64,000 nt of DNA from Paracoccaceae bacterium (GTDB lineage: Bacteria; Pseudomonadota; Alphaproteobacteria; Rhodobacterales; Rhodobacteraceae). The position numbers were made by a program, and so were the translations under genes. Of the stretch, positions 55,519 through 63,146 are shown piece after piece. Within the stretch, counting starts at the first letter, position 1. Each line of letters opens with the position of its first letter. The DNA lies in assembly GCA_020630695.1 (NCBI GenBank), contig JAHDIS010000013.1:1-64000 (forward strand), given 5' to 3'. The notes under the pieces were generated by a model. The model did not search any database, had not been told where the DNA came from, and saw only the letters and a program-made list of their open reading frames with translations.

Positions 55519-56517
55519 TCAGACCTCGATTGCCATGCCGCCAAACGAGACGCCCGCCGAAGTTCCAAGCAGCAGAACCTTGCTGCCTTTGACAATCCGC
55601 CCTTCGCGCCGTGCGATATCCAGAACCGTTGGAATGGAAGCGGCGATTTGATTGCCCAATCGTTCAGCAACGTTCATGACGCTGCCTTGGCGAAAGCCCA
55701 TTTTGCGCGACATATGGGATAGAGCGTGTGGGCTGGCCTGATGAGGGACCACAACATCAACATCTGATTTGCGCCATCCCGCCTTGTCCAAAAGCGTCTC
55801 TACAAATGCAGGAAAGTGTCGTCGCGTGACTTTGAACAGTGCTTTGCCGTCCATCCGGAACAACGCATTTTCGGCAAACTCTTTAGGATTGCGGTGGTAA
55901 TCGATCCGCGTGCCGCCAGCGCCAATCTGGCAGGCGTCATAGGCAGCAGGGTGCGTTCGTACGAGGCTTGCCCGAATGCCGGCCTCATTGTGAAGGGGCG
56001 CGCTGACAACTGCCGCAGCTGCTCCGTCACCGAAGAGCGCGGCAACGTCTGGCTGCTTCTGCCATGGCAAAGCGCGGGACGCGATTTCCGACGAAATGAC
56101 CAATGCCCGCTTGCTCTGACCAAGTGCGATACGTCCAGCCGCCAGATCAAGCGCTGTGATAAAACTCAGGCAAGTTGCGTTCACGTCAAAGGCTGCGGCC
56201 GCGCCTCCCTTTGCCCCCAATCGCTGCATGATCAATGGCGCTGTCGCAGGTAGAGATTGGTAGGGAATGGCGCTGCCGGAAAGGATCAGATCGATATCGT
56301 CGATCTCAACTCTGGCATCTTCCATGGCTCTTTGCGCAGCCAAGACAGCCAGATCAATCTGGTCTTCGTCCGTGCACAGATGTCGAAAGGCCACACCGGA
56401 TTTCCGGCGCAACCACCCGGTTTTCAGGCCATGCATTTTGTCGAGAGTCTCTGAGTCCAGGCCCTTTTGTGGGAGGGCGTGCCCGGTTCCGGTGATCGAA
56501 ATAGGAAGGTGGTGCAT
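55519..56517 (-). CDS. 3-oxoacyl-ACP synthase III-like condensing enzyme (FabH/OleA type)
   Basis: A 332-residue thiolase-fold condensing enzyme with the full Cys-His-Asn triad: C116 (DVNATCLSF), H259 (VPHQAS) and N289 (LGNQIAAS). FabH usually has GNTSAAS here, so the change of TS to QI and the longer substrate-loop region suggest a secondary-metabolism or OleA-like enzyme. ATG 56517 with TTGGA upstream fits the promoter found just before it; TTG 56547 would start inside the operator. It is the first gene of the operon. Confidence 0.85.
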   Translation of the reverse strand: MHHLPISITGTGHALPQKGLDSETLDKMHGLKTGWLRRKSGVAFRHLCTDEDQIDLAVLAAQRAMEDARVEIDDIDLILSGSAIPYQSLPATAPLIMQRLGAKGGAAAAFDVNATCLSFITALDLAAGRIALGQSKRALVISSEIASRALPWQKQPDVAALFGDGAAAAVVSAPLHNEAGIRASLVRTHPAAYDACQIGAGGTRIDYHRNPKEFAENALFRMDGKALFKVTRRHFPAFVETLLDKAGWRKSDVDVVVPHQASPHALSHMSRKMGFRQGSVMNVAERLGNQIAASIPTVLDIARREGRIVKGSKVLLLGTSAGVSFGGMAIEV

Positions 56518-56533
56518 GGTAATTCCAAAATCG

Positions 56534-56592
56534 TGAACACTGTTCAAAATATGCCAGAAGGTCGTGATGTCAAGGAAATTGAACGACGTTCA
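56534..56592 (-). promoter_or_regulatory. promoter with two flanking operators for the KAS III operon
   Basis: On the minus strand TTGACA (56573-56568) and TATTTT (56551-56546) are 16 bp apart, a near-consensus promoter. The inverted repeat TGAAC-ACT-GTTCA (56534-56546) covers the region from the end of the -10 to the start point. A second copy, TGAAC-GAC-GTTCA within a longer ATTGAAC/GTTCAAT palindrome (56578-56594), lies just upstream of the -35. Two copies of one motif bracketing a promoter indicate repression by a dimeric regulator, for example TetR type. No regulator gene is nearby. Confidence 0.7.
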
Positions 56593-56736
56593 ATGTTGCC
56601 GTCACGTAATTCTTCATACTTCGCTGGAAATCCAAAGAACTTCAATCCAGACAAATTGATGCTACAGGCGCGCCGATTTAACCCCTTGTTGCAGAACGCG
56701 ACCCTGTTGATAGTCGGTCTCAGGAAAAGGAACGGT

Positions 56737-57522
56737 ATGCCTATTTTCAGTTTTCATAGGTCTTTGCGGCTGGTCTTGGTTGCGATGCTTGCTTTGGCGG
56801 TGGGCAGCATCGGTGCGTGTGCGGATCAGATCACCGTTTTTGCCGCTGCAAGCATGAAAAATGCGTTGGACGAAATCGCGAGGACGTTCGAAGACGAAAC
56901 CGGACACACCACCACCCTAGTCTACGCGGGAACAGCTGTTTTGGCCCGCCAAATTGAACAGGGCGCTCCAGCCAATCTGCTGGTTTCGGCCAGTGTTGAA
57001 TGGATGGACTATCTGGAGGGCCAAAACCTGATTGTTCCGGAAAGCAGGGTGGTGGTCACCGGAAACCGGATGGTTTTGATCGCTCCAAAGGATCAGGCCA
57101 AACCTGTCGAGTTCAACGAAAATCTGGATCTTGATGGACTGCTTGTCGGGGGTCTCCTGGCGATGGCTTTGGTTGATGCCGTTCCCGCTGGTATCTACGG
57201 CAAGGCGGCTATGACCCACTATGACCTGTGGGATGAGGTTTCGGATCGTGTGGCACAGGCTGACAACGTCCGGGCCGCGCTGGCATTTGTTGCCTTGGGT
57301 CAGACACCGCTGGGAATTGTGTATGCCAGCGATGCCCATGCAGAACCCCGCGTTGATGTTGTGGCGCGCATTCCATCGCACAGTCATGCCCCCATCCGGT
57401 ATCCTGCGGCTCTGGTCGCTGGACAGTCCGGAAGTGGGGCCAAAGCGTTTTTGGATTTTCTGACCGGTGCCAAGGCATCCGGGGTGTTTGAACAGCACGG
57501 TTTTTCCGTGCCGGGTGGGTAG
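56737..57522 (+). CDS. modA: molybdate ABC transporter substrate-binding protein
   Basis: A periplasmic receptor for molybdate. The mature part begins 'DQITVFAAASMKNALDEIA' (about residue 30 on), the classic ModA opening. It ends in 'FLDFLTGAKASGVFEQHGF'. The 261-residue precursor starts at ATG 56737 with AGGAAAAGG six bases upstream. The signal peptide ends IGAC (C28), which could also be a lipobox, so it may be lipid-anchored. modB follows after 2 bp. The gap from the divergent KAS III operon is 219 bp. Confidence 0.94.
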   Translation: MPIFSFHRSLRLVLVAMLALAVGSIGACADQITVFAAASMKNALDEIARTFEDETGHTTTLVYAGTAVLARQIEQGAPANLLVSASVEWMDYLEGQNLIVPESRVVVTGNRMVLIAPKDQAKPVEFNENLDLDGLLVGGLLAMALVDAVPAGIYGKAAMTHYDLWDEVSDRVAQADNVRAALAFVALGQTPLGIVYASDAHAEPRVDVVARIPSHSHAPIRYPAALVAGQSGSGAKAFLDFLTGAKASGVFEQHGFSVPGG

Positions 57523-57524
57523 GA

Positions 57525-58220
57525 ATGGATTGGCTGGGTCCCGAAGAATGGCAGGCAGTCCGACTGTCGTTGCGCGTTGCGTTCTGGGCAACAGCCTTGT
57601 CATTGCCGTTTGGGCTGCTGACCGCCTATGCACTCGCGCGTTGGCGGTTTCCTGGCCGCCAGCTCGTCAATGGTCTTGTGCATTTGCCGCTTATCCTACC
57701 CCCCGTCGTGACAGGTTATCTGCTGCTTCTGGCTTTTGGCGCGCGGGGACCCATTGGTGAATTGCTTGGCCCGTTGGGTATCAGTTTTGCATTTCGATGG
57801 ACGGGCGCGGCGCTTGCGGCTGCTGTGATGGCGTTCCCGCTGATGGTGCGGGCCATTCGATTGTCGATCGAGGCAGTAGACCCCAAACTTGAAGAGGCAG
57901 CGGCAACCTTGGGTGCGTCACGCCTTTGGGTGTTTTTGACCGTAACTCTGCCGCTGACCTTACCCGGTATTCTGGCGGGCGCGGTCTTGGCCTTTGCCAA
58001 GGCAATGGGTGAATTCGGCGCCACAATTACATTTGTAGCCAATATCCCGGGCCAGACCCAAACCGTGCCCTCGGCAATCTATGCATTTTTGCAGGTCCCC
58101 GGGGGTGAATCATCGGCGGCACGGTTGGTCATTGTATCAATCATCATTGCAATGGCTGCGCTTCTTTTGTCCGAGTGGTTGGCCCGCCGTGTGGCGCAGC
58201 GAGTGGGGGCCAGATCATGA
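57525..58220 (+). CDS. modB: molybdate ABC transporter permease
   Basis: A 231-residue inner-membrane permease with five hydrophobic segments and the ABC-coupling EAA-like motif 'EEAAATLGASRLWVFLTVTLP' (about residues 125-145). 'AKAMGEFGATITFVANIPGQTQT' is a ModB signature (key GEFGATI and GxTQT). Its last 4 bp overlap modC. Confidence 0.96.
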   Translation: MDWLGPEEWQAVRLSLRVAFWATALSLPFGLLTAYALARWRFPGRQLVNGLVHLPLILPPVVTGYLLLLAFGARGPIGELLGPLGISFAFRWTGAALAAAVMAFPLMVRAIRLSIEAVDPKLEEAAATLGASRLWVFLTVTLPLTLPGILAGAVLAFAKAMGEFGATITFVANIPGQTQTVPSAIYAFLQVPGGESSAARLVIVSIIIAMAALLLSEWLARRVAQRVGARS

Positions 58221-59314
58221 CACTGAAGGTCTCGGTTAGTCACGCGTACGATGGATTTTCGGTTCAGGCTAATTTTGAGGCGCCGGACGGTGTCACCGTT
58301 CTGTTCGGACGGTCCGGTTCGGGCAAGACAACGGTCATCAATGCGGTAGCCGGATTGCTCCGGCCGGATTCTGGTTGCATCGAAATTGCGAACAGACGTG
58401 TTCTGGACAGCAAAGCCGGGATATTCGTCCCGCCGCACAAAAGACGGATCGGCTATATCTTTCAGGAAGGTCGTTTGTTTCCTCATCTGACGGTCAAACA
58501 AAACCTGCAGTATGGCCAAAGATTTGTGCCGTCGGGTGTCGTTTGCGAAGATCTGGATCACGTTGTTGACCTGCTCGGGCTAGCCCATCTGCTGGAGCGC
58601 CAGCCAGTCGGATTGTCAGGTGGCGAAAAGCAGCGGGTCGCCATCGGGCGGGCGCTGCTGTCTGGTCCCGAATTGTTGCTGGCGGACGAACCTTTGGCGG
58701 CGTTGGATGAAACCCGGAAATCCGAAATCCTGCCCTACTTTGAGCGGCTCCGTAGTGAATTGTCAGTTCCCATCCTGTACGTCAGCCATTCGGCCGCCGA
58801 AGTGGCGCGGTTGGCGACAACCGTAGTGGTTCTGCAGGATGGCCGAATTGCCCGTCAGGGCAGCGCTGCAGAAGTTCTGAGCGACCCGACAGTCATGCCG
58901 ACCGGTGTGCGCGCTGTCGGCGCCTTGTTGGCCGCAACAGTAAAGGCACATCACGCCGACGGGTTATCAGAGCTTGATGTCGGCGGAGAGACACTATTCC
59001 TGCCGAAAGTCTCGCAGAGTGTTGGGCAGTCTTTGCGTGTACGCGTCCCGGCGCAGGATGTGACATTGGCCCTGACACGCCCCGAAGGCATCTCGGCACT
59101 CAATATTGTGCCAGGCGTTATTTCTCAGATCCGATCGGGCGATGGGCCGGGTGTTATGGTGTCTCTTGAAACCGCTGCTGGCATGGTTCTGGCGCGGGTG
59201 ACGCGCCGATCTGCCGGCCAATTGGGTTTGGTTGAGGGCATGACCTGTCATGCGGTTATAAAAACCGTCGCAATCGCACCTGAAGATGTGGGTGGACCTG
59301 CCGCCGGCGCTTGA
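58217..59314 (+). CDS. modC: molybdate ABC transporter ATP-binding protein
   Basis: A 365-residue ATPase with Walker A 'GRSGSGKTT' (about residues 35-43), signature 'LSGGEKQRV' and Walker B 'LLLADEPL'. The C-terminal Mop/TOBE-like molybdate-binding domain occupies the last about 70 residues, as in full-length ModC. ATG 58217 overlaps the modB stop (ATGA). A short-chain dehydrogenase follows after 32 bp. Confidence 0.95.
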   Translation: MTLKVSVSHAYDGFSVQANFEAPDGVTVLFGRSGSGKTTVINAVAGLLRPDSGCIEIANRRVLDSKAGIFVPPHKRRIGYIFQEGRLFPHLTVKQNLQYGQRFVPSGVVCEDLDHVVDLLGLAHLLERQPVGLSGGEKQRVAIGRALLSGPELLLADEPLAALDETRKSEILPYFERLRSELSVPILYVSHSAAEVARLATTVVVLQDGRIARQGSAAEVLSDPTVMPTGVRAVGALLAATVKAHHADGLSELDVGGETLFLPKVSQSVGQSLRVRVPAQDVTLALTRPEGISALNIVPGVISQIRSGDGPGVMVSLETAAGMVLARVTRRSAGQLGLVEGMTCHAVIKTVAIAPEDVGGPAAGA

Positions 59315-59346
59315 ACTGCGGTGGCAAACCGCTAGCTGACACGGCT

Positions 59347-60012
59347 ATGAAGCAGGCACTCATTATCGGAAACAGTGGCGGGATCGGACGCGCCGTGCAG
59401 GGTGAGCTGCAGGCACGTGGCTACGAGGTGACGGGTTTGTCCCGGCGCGAACACGGCCTTGATGTCACGCAAGAAAGCTCGATCATACGCCATCTGGATG
59501 GGCTGACAGGGCCTTTTGATCTGGTGTTTGTGGCGTCGGGTGCTTTGGAAATCGCAGGCGCCGCGCCGGAAAAAACGCTGCAAAGCCTGACGCCGTCTGC
59601 CTTGATTGACCAGTTCGCACTGAATGCCATGGGGCCGGCCTTGGTGCTGAAACACGTCGTGCCCTTGTTGCCCAAGTCCCGCCCTGCGGTATTTGCTGCA
59701 CTTTCCGCTCGGGTCGGTAGCATTGGCGACAATCGACTGGGCGGCTGGTACAGTTACCGCACCTCTAAAACCGCGTTGAACCAGTTGATGCATGGCGCGG
59801 CGGTTGAGTTGGCACGCACCCACAAGCAGCTGTGCCTTGTCTGCCTGCATCCGGGAACCGTGGCGACATCATTCACCGAAAAATACCTTGGACGGCATCC
59901 TGCCGTCGGACCGGGCGAAGCGGCCCGCAATCTTGTGGATGTCATGGAGCAACTGTCCCCGGATCAGACCGGGCGGTTTTTCGACTACGCTGGGCAGGAG
60001 ATTCCTTGGTGA
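59347..60012 (+). CDS. short-chain dehydrogenase (CsgA/YciK-like SDR)
   Basis: A 221-residue classical SDR with 'IIGNSGGIGRA' (GxxxGIG, about residues 7-17) and the catalytic 'YRTSK' (Tyr-x3-Lys, about residue 139). The protein resembles small cytoplasmic SDRs of the CsgA group whose substrates are mostly unknown. It overlaps the photolyase start by 4 bp (GTGA) and probably forms a unit with it; such pairs occur in related genomes. The ATG has only a weak ribosome site. Confidence 0.82.
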   Translation: MKQALIIGNSGGIGRAVQGELQARGYEVTGLSRREHGLDVTQESSIIRHLDGLTGPFDLVFVASGALEIAGAAPEKTLQSLTPSALIDQFALNAMGPALVLKHVVPLLPKSRPAVFAALSARVGSIGDNRLGGWYSYRTSKTALNQLMHGAAVELARTHKQLCLVCLHPGTVATSFTEKYLGRHPAVGPGEAARNLVDVMEQLSPDQTGRFFDYAGQEIPW

Positions 60013-61532
60013 CACGACTGATCCTGATCCTTGGCGATCAACTGACACCAGACATCTCGGCCCTGCGCAGTGCTGACAAAAGTCAAGATATCGTCGTGAT
60101 GGCCGAAGTGGCGGCTGAAGCAACATATGTGGGGCATCACCCAAAGAAAATCGCCCTGATCTTTGCCGCCATGCGCAAATTCGCGGCCCGACTGAGGATG
60201 GACGGTTGGGATGTACGCTATTCCGAGTTGGACGATACACACAACGCTGGATCAATCGTCGGTGAATTGCTTCGTCATACAGAGGATACAAGCGCCAAAA
60301 GTGTCGTTGCGACCAAACCGGGTGAGTGGCGTTTGATTCAGGCGCTGGAAGAAGCGCCTCTTGGAATCACTCTCTTGGAAGACGACCGGTTCATCGCATC
60401 CCACGCGGATTTCGAGACATGGGCCCAAGGCCGCAAGGCGCTGCGCATGGAGTATTTCTATCGTGACATGCGCCGAAAGACTGGCCTTCTGATGAACGAA
60501 GCCGAGCCGGAAGGCGGTCAGTGGAACTACGATCACGACAATCGCAAACCAGCACCAAACAGTGTCGATGCAGCCCCGATGCAATTCGTACCCGATGCAA
60601 CCGTCGAGGCAGTTCTTGAATTGGTCGAGGCTCGGTTTTCAAACAGCTTCGGGACGCTTCGACCGTTTCACTTTGCCACCGACCAGGCCGAGGCCGAACA
60701 GGCTCTTGAGCACTTTGTTGAGAATGGTCTGGCGAAGTTTGGCGACTATCAAGATGCCATGTTGGACAGCAATCGGTTTTTGTACCACTCGCTGTTGTCC
60801 GCATACATGAACATTGGCTTGCTTGATCCGCTAAGGGTTTGTCGCGCCGCCGAAGCCGCCTATCGCGCGGGTCGGGTGCCGCTGAATGCCGCCGAAGGGT
60901 TTATCCGGCAGATTATCGGTTGGCGGGAATACGTGCGCGGGATCTATTTTCACGAAGGGCCGGATTATCCGCAAAGGAACGGATTGAATCACCAACGCGA
61001 CCTGCCTGACTTCTATTGGGGCCGCCAAACCAAGATGCGGTGCATTTCAAAGGCAGTCGAACAGACCCGCGAAGAAGCCTATGCGCATCATATCCAACGC
61101 CTCATGGTCACTGGCAACTTTGGCCTATTGGCCGGGATCAACCCGACCGAACTGCATGAGTGGTATCTGTCGGTCTATATCGACGCCTTTGAGTGGGTCG
61201 AGGCACCGAATACCGTTGGAATGAGCCAGTTCGCCGACGGTGGGGTTATCGCGTCCAAACCTTATGTTTCTTCGGGCAACTACATCAACAAGATGTCGGA
61301 CCACTGCAAACATTGTGAGTACAAGGTCAAAGACAAGACAGGTCCAGATGCCTGCCCATTCAATCTGTTGTATTGGCACTTCATGGAGCGACACCGCAAC
61401 CGGTTCCAGAGCAATCCGCGCATGGCGCAGATGTACCGGACATGGGACAGGATGGACGCGGACAAACGCGAAACGGTGCTAAGCGAGGCCGAGACATGGC
61501 TGGACCGTATGACCAAGGGCGATCTGGTTTAG
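60009..61532 (+). CDS. iron-sulfur bacterial cryptochrome/photolyase (PhrB type), GTG start
   Basis: A 507-residue member of the FeS-BCP group of the photolyase/cryptochrome family, which repairs (6-4) photoproducts or senses light. Four cysteines for the [4Fe-4S] cluster occur at C345, C433, C436 and C449. This is exactly the spacing of Agrobacterium PhrB (350, 438, 441, 454) shifted by five. The N-terminal Rossmann-like antenna domain begins 'TRLILILGDQL', and the FAD-binding helical domain follows. GTG 60009 overlaps the SDR stop and has GGAG eight bases before. The bound antenna is likely a lumazine. Confidence 0.9.
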   Translation: MTRLILILGDQLTPDISALRSADKSQDIVVMAEVAAEATYVGHHPKKIALIFAAMRKFAARLRMDGWDVRYSELDDTHNAGSIVGELLRHTEDTSAKSVVATKPGEWRLIQALEEAPLGITLLEDDRFIASHADFETWAQGRKALRMEYFYRDMRRKTGLLMNEAEPEGGQWNYDHDNRKPAPNSVDAAPMQFVPDATVEAVLELVEARFSNSFGTLRPFHFATDQAEAEQALEHFVENGLAKFGDYQDAMLDSNRFLYHSLLSAYMNIGLLDPLRVCRAAEAAYRAGRVPLNAAEGFIRQIIGWREYVRGIYFHEGPDYPQRNGLNHQRDLPDFYWGRQTKMRCISKAVEQTREEAYAHHIQRLMVTGNFGLLAGINPTELHEWYLSVYIDAFEWVEAPNTVGMSQFADGGVIASKPYVSSGNYINKMSDHCKHCEYKVKDKTGPDACPFNLLYWHFMERHRNRFQSNPRMAQMYRTWDRMDADKRETVLSEAETWLDRMTKGDLV

Positions 61533-61563
61533 ACTGCAATCATGCAGCGGCTGTCCTACTGGC

Positions 61564-62997
61564 CTATTGGTCCTGTGTCGCGTCTTGCGCTGGCACAACG
61601 GCCGCCTGACCGGTTAGCGCCCCGTTGATCCACTCACCGCTGGCTTGTTCTCCGGTGGAGTAGCGCATCGTGCCGGTGCCCTGCCGCTTGCCATCCACAA
61701 AGGTGCCTTCGTAGACATCCCCATTGGCATATGTCGCAACGCCCTGACCGCTGATTTCACCGCGCTGCCATTCGCCGGTGTATTTGAACCCATTGGCCAT
61801 CGCGATCTGGCCCTGACCGTGACGCTGGCCTTCGCGGAACTGGCCCGCATAAACCGTACCGTCCGGGTAAGTTGCCGTGCCTTTGCCGTGTCTTTGGCCG
61901 TCTTTCCATTCGCCTTCGTATTTGTAGCCGTCGGGGTAGGTCATCACACCGTACCCTTCATTCCGTGCGTTCTTGAAAGCGCCTTCGTACACCAACCCAT
62001 TTGCGTAGGTTGCGACACCCTGGCCTTCGATCACTCCGTCGACCCAGTCACCTTCAAAGGTTGAGCCGCCGGGATAGGTGATCTTGCCTTTGCCATTGGC
62101 CAGGTCCCCGCGGAACTGACCCGCATAGACAGAGCCATCCGGATAGGTGACGCTGCCTTCGCCTTCGATCTGGCCTGCGATCCAGTTTCCAGCATACTTG
62201 TAGCCGTCGGCGCCAACAAAGGTGCCTTGCCCGTGACGTTGATCGTTGTTGAACGCGCCCTCATAGGTGTCGCCATTGGCGTAAACGACTTTTCCCTGAC
62301 CTTCGCGACGCCCATCCACCAGTTCTCCTTCGTAGATGTCGCCGTTGGCCTGAGTCAGTTTGCCGGCTCCGTCGATTTGTCCGTCCCGCCACGTGCCTTC
62401 GTAGATCAACCCGTCCGGCATCGTCAGCTTGCCGTTGCCTTCGCGGTCACCGTCGGCGACCCGGCCTTCGTACACGGATCCGTCCGGATAAGAGATCTTG
62501 GCCTCGCCTTCCTTGATGCCATTGACCCACTGACCATCGTACAGATAGCCATTGGGAGAGGTCATCACACCCTTGCCGTGATGCAGCGCGTTGCGGAAAG
62601 ACCCTTCGTAGCGAACGCCGTTGGCATAAATCGCAACACCCTGACCGGTGATTTTGCCGTCCAGCCATGTGCCTTCATAGGTGCCGCCATCGGCAAAGAC
62701 TATTTTGCCAACGCCCTCTGGCTTGCCCTTTACGAACTGGCCTTCGTAGACGGAACCATTTGGAAACCGTGCTACGCCCTGGCCTTTGATTTCACCATCG
62801 GCCCATTCCCCGGTATATTCATACCCGTTGGGCAGGCGATAGGTGCCGGTCCCATGTTGGAGACCGTTCAGGAATTCACCCTCGTAGAAGCCACCATCAT
62901 CATATTGCTTGGTCCCGACTTCGCCGTCTTGGGCGACTGCCGTTTGTGCCAATGCCATGGTGCCAAGAATTAGAAGTGCACGACCTGCGAGTTTCAT
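61564..62997 (-). CDS. exported MORN-repeat protein
   Basis: A 477-residue protein made of a signal peptide (about residues 1-23, ending AVAQ), a short acidic lead and then 18 intact MORN repeats plus a degenerate 19th, each exactly 23 residues long. Each unit has a Y-x-G-x-(W/F) opening, a central x-G-x-G and an xNG/DG end. Units alternate between a W type and an F type, with one break in phase around units 9-10. The C-terminus is short and Ala-rich. MORN repeats in eukaryotes bind lipids or build scaffolds. In bacteria the role is unknown; here it should be periplasmic or surface-exposed. Confidence 0.93.
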   Translation of the reverse strand: MKLAGRALLILGTMALAQTAVAQDGEVGTKQYDDGGFYEGEFLNGLQHGTGTYRLPNGYEYTGEWADGEIKGQGVARFPNGSVYEGQFVKGKPEGVGKIVFADGGTYEGTWLDGKITGQGVAIYANGVRYEGSFRNALHHGKGVMTSPNGYLYDGQWVNGIKEGEAKISYPDGSVYEGRVADGDREGNGKLTMPDGLIYEGTWRDGQIDGAGKLTQANGDIYEGELVDGRREGQGKVVYANGDTYEGAFNNDQRHGQGTFVGADGYKYAGNWIAGQIEGEGSVTYPDGSVYAGQFRGDLANGKGKITYPGGSTFEGDWVDGVIEGQGVATYANGLVYEGAFKNARNEGYGVMTYPDGYKYEGEWKDGQRHGKGTATYPDGTVYAGQFREGQRHGQGQIAMANGFKYTGEWQRGEISGQGVATYANGDVYEGTFVDGKRQGTGTMRYSTGEQASGEWINGALTGQAAVVPAQDATQDQ

Positions 62998-63146
62998 TTG
63001 TGCCCTGCCTCTGCTCTAGGGAGTTTCCCAATTTGGCGAAAACGTAAAGGAGCCTTACGGTCTGGGCAATCTCTTTTGCACCGGCTGTCTTTTACTTGGG
63101 CGTACATCTGCTATGTCACAGCACGACCGATAAGGAAGGACAGGGC

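Noticed and set aside
51412-56517. naming the operon oleABCD
   Set aside because: There is no OleB-type hydrolase, and a DUF3419 enzyme is present, so an olefin pathway is not supported. Only the resemblance is noted.
61633-62890. CRISPR-like regular repeats
   Set aside because: The 69-bp periodicity comes from in-frame 23-residue MORN units inside one coding sequence, with no spacers.
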